A stretch of DNA of 46,358 nt from Tychonema sp. LEGE 06208 (GCF_015207505.1 NZ_JADEWT010000045.1:1-46358); one strand, 5' to 3'; counted from the first letter of the stretch, positions 1 to 8,935 are shown. Numbers and translations: made by a program. Notes: generated by a model not told the origin, from the letters alone.

Positions 1-67
1 GATATTGAACACGATTTTAGTGCCTTAAAGCGAGCCAGAATGTATGCTCCTGCTGGCACATCTTTAG

Positions 68-2059
68 ATGAACTTATCTGTGCCTACTGCGCTCAATAGT
101 GTCTCTTTTTTATTTGAAATGACTATAAATGCAGAGGGACAAGTCATTCGGTTGTTTGGCACATCCCAAGACATTACGGATCTGGTATTGGCCGAAACAG
201 AACTCAGAGAAATGAGTACAGCCCTTGCTAATGCCGTGGAAGGCATCTCGCGGCTGGATCAACACGGAACGTATATCAGTGTTAATCAAGCCTATGCCAA
301 TATAGTGGGTTATCAGCCTGAAGAAATGGTTGGTATGAATTGGCAGAAAACGGTTGTTCCAGAAGATCTGGAAATGATGCTAGTGGCTTATCAAAAAATG
401 CTAGCCGGAGGCCGAGTGGAAGTTGAGGCTAGGGGTATTAGGAAAGATGGCTCGATCTTTTACAAGCAGGTGGTCATGGTGACAGCCTGCGACGATCGCG
501 ATCGACCGATCGGGCATCACTGTTTTATGAAGGATATCACCGATCGCAAACAAGCAGAAGCAGCATTGCAACAAGAGTTCGAGCGTCAGGCTGTGGTGAT
601 TGCCACCCAACAGGAAATCGCCATCCGCAATCCCAATCTCGATGCAGTAATGGCGGTGATTGCAGAGAGGACTCAAGATTTGACCCGCGCCGATGGAGCA
701 GTGATTGAAATCGTGGAAGGGGATGAAATGGTGTATCGGGCAGCCAGCGGTATCGCCACCAGCTATCTTGGATTACGGCTCAAAGTAGGGACAAGTTTAT
801 CGGGAAAATGTATTGCGACCGGCCAAATCATGATTTGCGAGGATTCAGAAACCGATGCACGGGTGGATCTGGCTGCCTGTCAGCGCATTGGTCTCCGGTC
901 AATGGTGGTTGTTCCCTTGTTCTATCAGGGCGATCGGGTTGGCGTCTTAAAAGTCGTTTCAGCTATACCCTCTGCCTTTACAGAGTCAGATATCCAAACT
1001 TTACAACTAATGGCGGGGTTTATGGCCGGGAGCCTGCATCTGGCTTCGGAGTTTGATGCTAAAAACAGTCTCCTGAGTCAATTGCAGGAAAGCGAGGAAC
1101 GGTATCGTTCTGTGATTACTACCATGACCGAAGGTGTCGTACTTCAGCTAGCAGACGGACAAATTACTGCCTGTAATGCTAGTGCTGAAAGGATTATGGG
1201 GCTCACAGCAGACCAAATGATGGGGCGTACATCCGTAGATTTAGACTGGCGAACCGTTGGCGAGGATGGCTCCCCGTTCCCGGGGGAACAGCATCCGGCA
1301 ACGATCACCCTACGCACGGGAGAAGCGCGATCGAATGTGGTGATGGGCATTCACAAATCGGATCAAACCCTGACTTGGATTTCGATTAATTCTCAACCGC
1401 TGTTCCATCTCAATCAATCTCAACCCTATGGAGTAGTGACCACTTTCGCTGATATTACAGAACGCCAGGAGGCCGAGGAGATTCTGAAAAACCGGGCGGA
1501 ACAAGAAAGATTAATGGCTATGACAGATGGGTTAACCCAAGTAGCAAACCGCCGCTGTTTTGATGAGCGATTGGAGTCGGAATGGCACCGACTGATGGAG
1601 GGCAAACAACAGTTGTCATTGATTATGTTGGATGTGGATTATTTTAAGCGATATAACGATTGCTACGGACATCAAGCTGGGGATATTTGTTTGGTGAAAG
1701 TGGCGAAAGCTGCGGCGGCTGCGGTTAAACGTTCGACGGATTTGTTTGTGCGCTATGGGGGCGAAGAATTTGCTGCTATTCTGCCAAATACGGATGCTGC
1801 AGGGGCGATCGCAGTTGCTGAGTCGATGCGAGATGCGATCGGAGATTTGGCCATCCCTCACGAGCAATCTGAGGTGAGTGCGATCGTGACTGTGAGTATG
1901 GGAATTGCTAGCATAGTTCCCTGCTGTGGCGAATCGCCGGATGAATTGATCGCCACAGCCGATCGAGCATTGTATGATGCGAAACGACAAGGGCGCGATC
2001 GCTACGCCTGTGGCGCATACCAGATGACAGTGCCAGATGTCAATCCAGTTGTAGAATAG
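68..2059 (+). CDS. PAS-PAS-GAF-PAS-GGDEF diguanylate cyclase, probably lacking its true N-terminus
   Basis: Sensor enzyme expected to make cyclic-di-GMP from two GTP. Domains by residue: the tail of a PAS/PAC module (about 18-40, ending GTSQDITD), a full PAS (about 45-160, ending KDITDRKQAE), a GAF (about 170-335), a third PAS (about 340-472, ending ADITERQEAE) and a GGDEF domain (about 483-650). The active site is intact as GGEEF (564-568). An RxxD motif (RSTD, 555-558) sits exactly five residues before it, the position of the product-inhibition I-site in PleD. No membrane segment is seen, so it is probably cytosolic with bound-ligand sensing. The protein opens inside a PAS fold: only the last beta strands of the first PAS are coded and a stop lies just before this ATG. 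Either the gene is 5'-truncated or frameshifted, or the annotated start is internal to a longer ancestral gene. A different frame is open from base 1 to a stop at 97-99. Function of the GGDEF part is firm; the start is not. Confidence 0.88.
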   Translation: MNLSVPTALNSVSFLFEMTINAEGQVIRLFGTSQDITDLVLAETELREMSTALANAVEGISRLDQHGTYISVNQAYANIVGYQPEEMVGMNWQKTVVPEDLEMMLVAYQKMLAGGRVEVEARGIRKDGSIFYKQVVMVTACDDRDRPIGHHCFMKDITDRKQAEAALQQEFERQAVVIATQQEIAIRNPNLDAVMAVIAERTQDLTRADGAVIEIVEGDEMVYRAASGIATSYLGLRLKVGTSLSGKCIATGQIMICEDSETDARVDLAACQRIGLRSMVVVPLFYQGDRVGVLKVVSAIPSAFTESDIQTLQLMAGFMAGSLHLASEFDAKNSLLSQLQESEERYRSVITTMTEGVVLQLADGQITACNASAERIMGLTADQMMGRTSVDLDWRTVGEDGSPFPGEQHPATITLRTGEARSNVVMGIHKSDQTLTWISINSQPLFHLNQSQPYGVVTTFADITERQEAEEILKNRAEQERLMAMTDGLTQVANRRCFDERLESEWHRLMEGKQQLSLIMLDVDYFKRYNDCYGHQAGDICLVKVAKAAAAAVKRSTDLFVRYGGEEFAAILPNTDAAGAIAVAESMRDAIGDLAIPHEQSEVSAIVTVSMGIASIVPCCGESPDELIATADRALYDAKRQGRDRYACGAYQMTVPDVNPVVE

Positions 2060-2148
2060 GTAAAATATGTCGATCGCGCCAAACTTCATCCCTAAGTGCG
2101 TGTAAGCCGGGGCGTAGCCATCGCACAATTATCACAAGGACAGCCACA

Positions 2149-2643
2149 GTGCATCTCTACCTAGTCCGTCACGGCATCGCAGCGGAACCCGAAGAATACG
2201 ATACAGACTCAGAAAGGCCCCTGACTAAACAGGGCGATCGTAAAACCAGAAAAATCGCCCAACGGCTCTACGATCTCGAAATTCAGTTTGATCTGATTCT
2301 CGCCAGCCCCCTACTGCGGGCCCAACAAACCGCCCAAATCCTGCTGTCACTCGGTTTGAGTTCCAAAATAGAAGAATCCGCCGCCCTCGCACCTTCAGCA
2401 GACATAGGAGACTGGCTGAGGTGGTACAAGCAGTGGCAGGAAACAGGCAACCGCAGCTTAGTCTTGGTGGGCCACCAACCAGATTTGGGTAATTGGGCAG
2501 AAACTTTGGTTTGGGGGCGATCGCAAGATGCCCTGATCCTCAAAAAAGCAGGTATCATCGGCTTAATCCTCCCCGAAACAGGCTCCCCAGTCGGCCGCAG
2601 CCAAATGTTCTGGCTCACAGGGCCCAAGTTTTTGCTTTGCTAG
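2149..2643 (+). CDS. sixA: Phosphohistidine phosphatase SixA
   Basis: A 164-residue histidine-phosphatase-superfamily protein with GTG start. The phosphate-binding RHG motif (residues 7-9, LVRHGIA) is the catalytic histidine site. The second conserved arginine lies in SPLLRAQQTA and the second histidine in LVGHQPDLG. The length matches SixA proteins, which remove phosphate from histidine residues of HPt domains. It follows the diguanylate cyclase by 89 nt, on the same strand; a functional link is only inference. The last roughly 20 residues (GPKFLLC) are less conserved in appearance. Family assignment is strong; the true substrate is not visible from sequence. Confidence 0.85.
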   Translation: MHLYLVRHGIAAEPEEYDTDSERPLTKQGDRKTRKIAQRLYDLEIQFDLILASPLLRAQQTAQILLSLGLSSKIEESAALAPSADIGDWLRWYKQWQETGNRSLVLVGHQPDLGNWAETLVWGRSQDALILKKAGIIGLILPETGSPVGRSQMFWLTGPKFLLC

Positions 2644-2892
2644 AAACAGCGAATCGGCCCCACAATCACAGGGCGCGCCAGCCCTCTTTGACCGGCATTC
2701 TCCGACTCCGCAACCGGGCGTGAGGAGATAAAATATCTAACGGTGCGATCGCAAACTCTATGGAAAAATCTCGTTTCTGAGCATCCTTGCGCCTCAGTAG
2801 CGAGTAAATGATTATTTGTCAAGACGGTGACACTATCTTGCTTTCTGGTAATGTAATTTGATTAGATTCAACTCACACAATACGGTATCGCA

Positions 2893-4065
2893 ATGGTCGT
2901 CGGCGAATTCAAACCAGGTTTAGAAGGTGTTCCCGCCACCTTGTCCAGTATTAGTTATGTAGATGGACAAAAAGGGGTGCTAGAATATCGCGGGATTAGC
3001 ATTGAGGAACTAGCTCTCAAAAGTTCCTTTGTGGAAACTGCATATTTATTAATCTGGGGCGTACTTCCGACACAGGAAGAACTAGAAGCTTTCGAGCATG
3101 AAATTCGCTATCACCGCCGGATCAAATATCGCATCCGAGATATGATGAAATGCTTTCCCGAAAGAGGACATCCAATGGACGCGCTGCAAGCTTCAGCAGC
3201 GGCCTTGGGGTTATTCTACTCGCGCCGAGCTTTGGCTAACCCAGCATACATTCGAGAAGCTGTAGTGCGGCTGCTAGCCAAAATTCCCACAATGGTGGCG
3301 GCGTTCCAGCAAATGCGACGGGGTAATGACCCGCTGTTGCCGAGGGACGACTTAAACTACTCGGCTAACTTTCTTTATATGCTCAACGAGCGAGAACCAG
3401 ATCCGCTGTTGGCTAATATTTTTGATGCTTGTCTGACTCTCCATGCGGAGCATACAATCAATGCTTCTACATTTTCGGCAATGGTAACAGCTTCGACACT
3501 AACAGACCCTTACGGGGTGATTGCTTCTGCAGTTGGCACTTTGGCGGGGCCGCTGCACGGGGGAGCAAATGAAGAAGTGATTGATATGTTGGAGCAAATT
3601 GGTTCGGTAGAAAACGTGCGGCCTTTTGTCGAGAAGTGCGTTGAAAATAAGGAAAAGATCATGGGCTTCGGCCACCGAGTTTACAAGGTGAAAGATCCCA
3701 GAGCAACTATTCTTCAAGGGTTAGCCGAAAAGTTGTTTGAAAATTTTGGACATGACGATTATTACGACATTGCTATCGAGTTGGAAGCAGTGGTTGAGGA
3801 AAAAATGAGTCATAAAGGAATTTACGCAAATGTAGATTTCTATTCGGGTCTGGTTTATCGGAAAATGGGAATTCCGACCGACTTATTTACGCCTGTTTTT
3901 GCGATCGCCCGCGTTGCCGGCTGGCTGGCCCACTGGAAGGAACAGCTAGAAGCAAATCGCATTTACCGGCCTACTCAAATCTATACAGGGACTCACGGCG
4001 AACCTTATATTGCGATCGGGGACAGAACCGCATCCTCAAGCATAGCGATCGACCCAGACCGGTAA
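2893..4065 (+). CDS. gltA: Citrate synthase
   Basis: A 390-residue citrate synthase of the short bacterial type, condensing acetyl-CoA and oxaloacetate at entry to the (branched) TCA cycle. Signature stretches are in order: the N-terminal YRGISIEELA, the substrate-binding HAEHTINAST, the catalytic GPLHGGANEE histidine, the GFGHRVYKVKDPRA box with the second active-site histidine and arginine, and the catalytic aspartate in YANVDFYSG. It is complete and in a monocistronic setting. The upstream 249 nt contain no gene, and a strong intrinsic terminator lies about 180 nt downstream. In some bacteria this family also accepts propionyl-CoA (2-methylcitrate synthase), but no prp genes are nearby, so the TCA role is preferred. 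Confidence 0.95.
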   Translation: MVVGEFKPGLEGVPATLSSISYVDGQKGVLEYRGISIEELALKSSFVETAYLLIWGVLPTQEELEAFEHEIRYHRRIKYRIRDMMKCFPERGHPMDALQASAAALGLFYSRRALANPAYIREAVVRLLAKIPTMVAAFQQMRRGNDPLLPRDDLNYSANFLYMLNEREPDPLLANIFDACLTLHAEHTINASTFSAMVTASTLTDPYGVIASAVGTLAGPLHGGANEEVIDMLEQIGSVENVRPFVEKCVENKEKIMGFGHRVYKVKDPRATILQGLAEKLFENFGHDDYYDIAIELEAVVEEKMSHKGIYANVDFYSGLVYRKMGIPTDLFTPVFAIARVAGWLAHWKEQLEANRIYRPTQIYTGTHGEPYIAIGDRTASSSIAIDPDR

Positions 4066-4243
4066 ATGGCGATCGGACTTGTTTTTCATGCTTGAAGTTT
4101 TGAAGAAAAAATTGCTTTCGCCCTGCGAATTAGGAACCAATTTCTGTCTGGCAAAAGCTCTCGTGCTGGGTTGTACCCCTCTTGTCGGTTGTGCTGTTCG
4201 TTGGCGACAATAGTCACAAGTGACGATTTTCAGGAACTCCGGG

Positions 4244-4271
4244 CCTCAGACTTGCGAGTCTGAGGTTTTTT
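4244..4271 (+). terminator. Rho-independent terminator downstream of citrate synthase
   Basis: A perfect 9-bp stem CCTCAGACT/AGTCTGAGG with a TGCG loop is followed at once by six T. It points in the plus direction and lies in the 315-nt space after the citrate synthase stop. I see no other feature in that space (4066-4380) apart from this hairpin. Confidence 0.88.
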
Positions 4272-4380
4272 ATCAAAAACCCGGTTTCTGCTTCCAGGAA
4301 TATTGACCTGCCAAAAACGGAAACCGCCAACGCTCGCCTTGTAGATGCTCCCAAAATTGTAGGCTTCTGTTCTATTTCCG

Positions 4381-5358
4381 CTAATTGCTAACAACCAATC
4401 CGGGGCGGTAAATCCCTAAATTTTGCAAATACATTTGTTCTAGTTTGGGCATCGACGATTCCACGGAACCGCCAAAACGCCGAAAAGAAGGCCAGATGTA
4501 AGCGAGTTTTCTCACTGCTGACTCCAATCTACCCGCTTCTATATCTTCTAAAGCACCTTTTTCTCGGATTAACTCTACAGCTACCAGGTCTTGATTTTGG
4601 GGACTGAAATCGGTGAGGCTAAATTTTTTGGCGAATCTGTCCCAAGTTGTGCTCAGAAACTGATAACGCCCGGCCGCGTCGGAACACAGCTTTTTGCCGT
4701 AGCGCTGGCCGCATCTCATTTCTCTGGGATGGTCGCTGAAACTGACAAATGTGGTGCCTGTGTACTGGGTGCGATAGCCGTCGGGGCTAGCGGTGCCTTC
4801 GGCGGTGGCGATGGTGTCGAGAAAGGCTTTGACTCGATCGCGCTCAATGTTATTCTCTCTTCCGTCTGGTGAGTTGATAGCCCCAACTAACGGCGTGCGT
4901 TTAGGAGGCTCCGAGATTTCTGGCGAGATAGTTTGTCCCCACAACTTCGGGGTCATCCTACCCAAAAAAAACGACAAACAGATGCACAAACTCCACGAGA
5001 CTTTAAAACGGAGGCGTTTTGACGGCTTGCTGCGCTGTCGCACCGGCCACTCCTGCAGGGGAATGGTTGCGGGTAAGATTCTTGTTTGCTGGCCGAAGGC
5101 GAACAAGGATTTGAGTGCTAGTAAAGTTTGCTTGTAGAAACGGGATCCAGCTTGGCGGGCCCTCATGGCTGCAGCGAAAGTCTGGACATCTGTCAGAGTT
5201 ACTTCTGCCAGCGGTTTTGCTACAAACATCCGAAAACTATTGGCCGCCTGCCAGCTAAAGCGCTTGCTGCGGCTGGATTGGCGCTCCACCCACAGGCGAA
5301 TTAGCTGGATGTCGTCCATGGGTTGCAGATGGCTTCCCAGATTTTCTGGTGCGTACAA
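4381..5358 (-). CDS. Integrase-type SAM-like domain fused to a lambda-R-type endolysin domain
   Basis: A 325-residue protein in three parts. Residues about 15-100 resemble the core-binding SAM-like domain of tyrosine recombinases (helical, with pattern RLWVERQSSRSKR...FRMFVAKPLAEVTLTDVQTF...LLALKSLFAFG) but no recombinase catalytic domain follows. Residues about 117-133 form one hydrophobic segment. Residues about 170-315 match the phage lambda R endolysin/GH104 fold: the catalytic-type glutamate E187 in ATAEGT, SFSDHPR, DAAGRYQFLSTTWD, DFSPQNQDLVAVELIREKGAL and the IWPSFR region. Such enzymes cleave peptidoglycan as lytic transglycosylases. The TTG start is chosen because AGGAGG (plus 5364-5369) lies 5 nt upstream. 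It stands alone with no holin or other phage genes, so a domesticated cell-wall enzyme is more likely than prophage lysis (inference). A single-span type II membrane protein with a periplasmic enzyme is the simplest topology. Confidence 0.8.
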   Translation of the reverse strand: MYAPENLGSHLQPMDDIQLIRLWVERQSSRSKRFSWQAANSFRMFVAKPLAEVTLTDVQTFAAAMRARQAGSRFYKQTLLALKSLFAFGQQTRILPATIPLQEWPVRQRSKPSKRLRFKVSWSLCICLSFFLGRMTPKLWGQTISPEISEPPKRTPLVGAINSPDGRENNIERDRVKAFLDTIATAEGTASPDGYRTQYTGTTFVSFSDHPREMRCGQRYGKKLCSDAAGRYQFLSTTWDRFAKKFSLTDFSPQNQDLVAVELIREKGALEDIEAGRLESAVRKLAYIWPSFRRFGGSVESSMPKLEQMYLQNLGIYRPGLVVSN

Positions 5359-5363
5359 GATTA

Positions 5364-5369
5364 CCTCCT
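5364..5369 (-). promoter_or_regulatory. Shine-Dalgarno AGGAGG supporting a TTG start
   Basis: A perfect AGGAGG on the minus strand, 5 nt before the TTG at 5358. It decides the start of the SAM-like/endolysin gene, as no ATG is suitably placed. Confidence 0.75.
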
Positions 5370-5402
5370 GATATCGCTTTTAGTTGAAGGTTCCCAGTTA
5401 GA

Positions 5403-5446
5403 ATGGTTGAAATCCACAGGGATCAATGGAAACTCGCTTCAACCAT
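5403..5446. repeat. Inverted repeat upstream of the endolysin-like gene
   Basis: Perfect 9-bp arms ATGGTTGAA (5403-5411) and TTCAACCAT (5438-5446) sit 45 nt before the TTG start. Could be an operator or an mRNA leader hairpin; nothing in the sequence separates these. Confidence 0.4.
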
Positions 5447-5535
5447 ACTAAGTGATACTATTAAGCGCTCACGGGGTCAAGTGTAACGGCCGATTTTTGT
5501 TCGAGGAGTTCAGCAAACCCGACTTAGTTGGGAGG

Positions 5536-5754
5536 CTACACCGTCCCTAATTCTTCAACGATGCTGCCAATCCTCCCGCGCTCTTGTCGCTTTCCCCACG
5601 CGCCAGCCACCGCCGACGATCAGTTTTAAATCGGCCTTGCGTAGCGCTGACGCAGGTAAACATTTTGTCCCCCCGCTTCTTCTTTGCCAATTTCCACAGC
5701 GGGCTCGCCCTGTACAAAGCTGGGGGCGATAGTTTTTTTTGCTAATGAAATCAT
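5536..5754 (-). pseudogene. Decayed GT4-type glycosyltransferase, N- and C-terminal scraps joined
   Basis: Reading the minus strand from the ATG at 5754 gives 42 residues containing VEIGKEEAGGQNVYLRQ, which matches the N-terminal donor-loop region of cyanobacterial sucrose-synthase-like/GT4 glycosyltransferases (normally GGQNVYVRQVGEAL). The frame then stops at 5626. An overlapping frame continues as KLIVGGGWRVGK...RE, and a third gives GSIVEELG, both typical of the C-terminal half of the same family. So the middle of the gene is missing and at least two frameshifts are present. A small near-palindrome (TGCGTCAGCGCTACGCA) lies at the junction. No function is expected. Confidence 0.72.
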
Positions 5755-6613
5755 GATTTTTACCAAAATTTAAAAAAATGCAGCAGGTGAAAAGTATAAT
5801 TTTGGCGACTGCGGGGGGAATAAAGGTTAACTGCTAATTTTTATTAAAGTCAAAGCGCGCGATCGATAAATCAGCCTTCAGGGATAAATTGCCAGATAAA
5901 TTTGAAATACGAGTTCCTTCTGCTGGCAGAGACCAGCCGCAGCTAAAACTCTGGATAATCTAAATGGCAATAAACGAGGGTGAAGGAAATTGCCCGGATT
6001 TGGGCTGGCATCTAACTCGAACCTGCTTTCAGCTTGTGGTTGGAGATGTTCCCCTCAGTCCGAGGCAGGATTTTTAACCCTTGCGATAAATAGGTATAAA
6101 TTTGGAGAAACCAGAAGTAAATCGTCCCGAATAAATTCTGTATTCGGGACGCATCCTATTTCAAAAGCCAGATTTGTTCATCTGACTTTCTCGAAGAACA
6201 GCCACGATTTTTAAAGAAATCAGGTTTTTTTGACCTCAATCCTAAGAATGTGAAAAGGCGATCCTCTCCGAGGGCTGCGCTAACGAAAAAAGCAAAATTA
6301 TTGCCTTCAAGCTTTGTTATTTTTTCCGCCTTTTGCCTTCTTGTTTTAACTAGAATTTTTGTATCAAAATTCGGTCTTTTAACCGCAAATTTACAGCGGA
6401 TAAACACAGATAAACGCAGATCCATTCGATGGAGTCTGCGATTGAGTTCAATAGTTCTACTAACCTCTGTTAAATTAGTTAAATCTGCTCAATTATGTAC
6501 ACCGCAACGGCAGCAAAACTTCCTGATTCTGTCAAACCAGGAGTTGTACCTTAACCTCAAATTTCCTGTTGGTCTAATCTTAGGAATTGTTCCGATGTTT
6601 GGGTACAAAGGAT
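5755..6613. other. Gene-poor stretch
   Basis: About 860 nt of AT-rich DNA without a credible gene. It holds one perfect hairpin (6123-6151) and, at about 6396-6421, a copy of the interspersed word CGGATAAACACAGATAAACG, seen inverted again near 21935. The short open frames here look random. Confidence 0.6.
6123..6151. repeat. Perfect 11-bp hairpin
   Basis: Arms CGTCCCGAATA and TATTCGGGACG with a 7-nt loop. No T tract follows on either strand, so it is not a standard intrinsic terminator. Confidence 0.6.
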
Positions 6614-7519
6614 TCATTCCCCGTTTTCGATGTTGAGAATCTTGTTTCGCGAACTTCGCATTTTGGAACCGTATCGGTTAGCCCAAACTTGGGTAAACTC
6701 GGCACCCAAAAACAGAATTTGAGCGGAATAATTAATCCAAAGCAGGATAATCACGAAGGAACCTGCTGCACCGTAGGTAGAGGCAATACCGCTGCTTCCG
6801 AGGTATGCTCCAATTAGGGATTTGCCAATCGTAAACAGCAGAGAGGTAATTGCTGCGCCAATCCAAACATCATTCCAGGCAAGATCGACATCGGGCAATA
6901 GTTTGTAAATTAAGGCAAAAAGCATCGTGACTACGCCAAAGGAAAGAGCAAAATCTACAATTTGCCAAAGGCCTACTGGTAAATGCAGCAAACCGTTCAA
7001 CCACGAGCTGATGGCTGCTAAAACAGCGCTAATTACTAAAGATACTAGCAAGAGAAACCCTATACCTAAAATCATCGCAAAAGACAATACGCGGTCTTGC
7101 AGAAATCCCCAAATGCCACGTCCGGGAGGCGGTGAGACATTCCAAATAGTATTGAGGGCATCTTTGAGATTAGTAAATACGTTGGAAGCGCCCCACAAAA
7201 GTGTAGCGAGACCGACTAAAGTAGCGATCATGCCTGACTTGGGTTCGGAGGCTTTGAGGATGAGTTCTTGGACGGTTTGAGCGCCATCTTTGCCGATTAA
7301 ACTTTGGAGTTGGCCGACGATTTGACCTCGGGCTGCGTCTTCACCAAAGACTAAGCCGACGATCGCAATTACGATAATTAGCAGCGGGGCGAGGGAGAAG
7401 ACTGTGTAATAGGCTAGGGCGGCGGCTAGGGTTGGGGCTTTATCTTTTTGCCATTGAGTAAAAGTTTCTTTGAGCAGCGATATGCCTGTTTTTAAGTTCA
7501 CGGTTTTGGGTTTCCTCAT
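6614..7519 (-). CDS. YihY/BrkB family inner membrane protein
   Basis: A 301-residue polytopic protein of the YihY/virulence factor BrkB family (once mis-called ribonuclease BN). The N-terminal signature APTLAAALAYYTVFSLAPLLIIVIAI is clear, followed by the conserved LLWGASNVFTNLKDALNTIWNV and the IYKLLPDVDLAWNDVWIGA region, then YGAAGSFVIILLWINYSAQILFLGAEFTQVWA. About six membrane helices are expected. The C-terminal tail is basic and short. The family is widespread but its molecular function is unknown; transport or flippase-like roles are only suggestions. It is divergent from the next gene with about 95 nt between starts. Confidence 0.88.
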   Translation of the reverse strand: MRKPKTVNLKTGISLLKETFTQWQKDKAPTLAAALAYYTVFSLAPLLIIVIAIVGLVFGEDAARGQIVGQLQSLIGKDGAQTVQELILKASEPKSGMIATLVGLATLLWGASNVFTNLKDALNTIWNVSPPPGRGIWGFLQDRVLSFAMILGIGFLLLVSLVISAVLAAISSWLNGLLHLPVGLWQIVDFALSFGVVTMLFALIYKLLPDVDLAWNDVWIGAAITSLLFTIGKSLIGAYLGSSGIASTYGAAGSFVIILLWINYSAQILFLGAEFTQVWANRYGSKMRSSRNKILNIENGE

Positions 7520-7615
7520 ACTTAGTGTTTACCAAGGGATTATAATAGATTAGGGTCTTTTTAGCGTCTCCCACAAGTTAGATCGAGCGATTAGCAAATT
7601 CGGAAAATTACTTTT

Positions 7616-8704
7616 ATGTCAGATTCCCACACAACTGTTAACAACACTGATATCAAATCTCCCAAAAAAGCAATTTCTTGGGCAAAACTGAGCGCATTAG
7701 TAGCAGCCGTCAATTTCTTGTTGGTGATTTTCCATTTCAGTTACCCGCAGATGCGCCCTGTTTATTTGAGCTATTTTCCGGCTTTAGTTAAAATTTACGA
7801 TCCGATTAAAGGCATTGATTCGAGTTTGCCAAAGGCGGAATCTTTGCAAGCCTCTGACCAGTTTTGGCGAATTGATGCGTTTTTTATAGGTTATTTTTGG
7901 GCGGAATTTTTCATAAAAAGTCTGTTCCACAGCCGTCGCAAGCCGGGGGTAAGTTGGTTGGATTTTGTGCTGAGGCGCTGGTACGAGGTGTTTCTGCTGA
8001 TTCCGATTTGGCAGGGGTGGCGGATTCTGCCGGTATTGCTGCGGCTGCACAAGTCGGGTTTGGTTAATCTCGATCGCGCCGTTGCTCAAATTACCTACGA
8101 ACCGGTGGCTTATTTAGCCGATACGATGTCGGAATACATGATGGTGCGGTTTATCAATCAAGCTCAAAGTTCGATCGAACAGGGCGACGCAGCGCGGGTA
8201 CTGCTAGATCCGCAGCAGCCCTACCTTCACGTCAATCAGGAAAATACGATCGAACGAATTACCAAGCGGATTTTCGATCTGACAATTTACAAGGTTTTGC
8301 CGCAGGTGCAACCGGGTTTGGAAGAATTGCTGCACCACAATTTGGAAGCGACAATCAAACAGTCGGATTTTTATCAACTCCTGCAAACTTTCTCTCCGAT
8401 TAATATTTTGCCTGAAGAAATGACCGAACAGCTAGCCAATTATCTGGCTCAAACTGCTGTTGATGTGGTAGCAACTACTTACGAAGACGATAAGGGGCGA
8501 AAAATTATCGATAATTTCAGCCAAGAATTTAATCAAAGTTTGCGGCGGGAGTTGCAAGACGAGAAAACTCTCGGAGAATTGCAGTCGTTGCTGTCGGATT
8601 TGTTGGAAGAAGTTAAGTTGAATTACATTCAAGGCGGGTTGAATTCCGATCCGGAGCAAACTTTTACGGAAATTCACTCGTTGCGGGGGGTAAGGGAGGG
8701 TTGA
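7616..8704 (+). CDS. Conserved cyanobacterial membrane protein of unknown function
   Basis: 362 residues. I do not recognise a characterised family. Hydrophobic segments lie at about 22-42, 84-102 and 119-140, with a run of basic residues (SRRKPG, about 106-111) between the last two. The remaining 220 residues are soluble and mostly helical, rich in charged and glutamine residues (about 185-345), with conserved-looking patches NLDRAVAQITYEPVAYLADT and QGDAARVLLDPQQPYLHV. Arginines and acidic residues inside the hydrophobic part (RIDAFF, RRWYEVF) faintly recall voltage-sensor-like four-helix modules, but this is not enough for a call. It is divergently placed from the YihY gene and stands alone. 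Confidence 0.7.
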   Translation: MSDSHTTVNNTDIKSPKKAISWAKLSALVAAVNFLLVIFHFSYPQMRPVYLSYFPALVKIYDPIKGIDSSLPKAESLQASDQFWRIDAFFIGYFWAEFFIKSLFHSRRKPGVSWLDFVLRRWYEVFLLIPIWQGWRILPVLLRLHKSGLVNLDRAVAQITYEPVAYLADTMSEYMMVRFINQAQSSIEQGDAARVLLDPQQPYLHVNQENTIERITKRIFDLTIYKVLPQVQPGLEELLHHNLEATIKQSDFYQLLQTFSPINILPEEMTEQLANYLAQTAVDVVATTYEDDKGRKIIDNFSQEFNQSLRRELQDEKTLGELQSLLSDLLEEVKLNYIQGGLNSDPEQTFTEIHSLRGVREG

Positions 8705-8742
8705 TCCAGCAATTAGTTTCGGGTTTGTGAATTGGATTTTTT

Positions 8743-8778
8743 TAACGAACCGCGAAGGCGCTAAGGGCGCGAAGGGGG
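8743..8778 (+). repeat. Interspersed GAACCGCGAAG repeat, copy 1
   Basis: The words CGAACCGCGAAGGCGCTAAG and GCGCGAAGG are seen here, and an inverted relative (TTAGCGTACTTTGCGTCTTC then GCGGTTCG) occurs at about 9889-9918. The two copies flank the CNNM-like gene in opposite orientation. Repeats of this type are common between cyanobacterial genes. Confidence 0.5.
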
Positions 8779-8812
8779 AAAAGAGAAGAGTAAGAGTTCA
8801 CAAGTTCTACGG

Positions 8813-8837
8813 GTAAGGTGCACAGTGCGCCTCCTAC
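8813..8837. repeat. Short GTA-GGTGC...GCGCC-TAC imperfect palindrome
   Basis: An imperfect stem of GTAAGGTGC with GCGCC(TC)CTAC. It belongs to the dispersed GTAGGGTGC/GCACCCTAC group seen also at 20793, 24534, 37748 and 43430. Confidence 0.4.
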
Positions 8838-8935
8838 AAATACGGGTAGTGCGGATATCCGATGTCAATTTATCTGAATGGCTAAGCTAAAATAAAGGCG
8901 TTAGTCAAAAACATCTATCGTATTATTTATCTATT

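Noticed and set aside
1616-2128. 170-residue minus-strand frame opposite the GGDEF domain
   Set aside because: Antisense shadow of a well-supported gene, with no domain pattern.
4381-5358. Prophage remnant with integrase and lysozyme
   Set aside because: The integrase-like part is only the SAM-like domain in one fused frame; no holin, terminase, capsid or att site is nearby.
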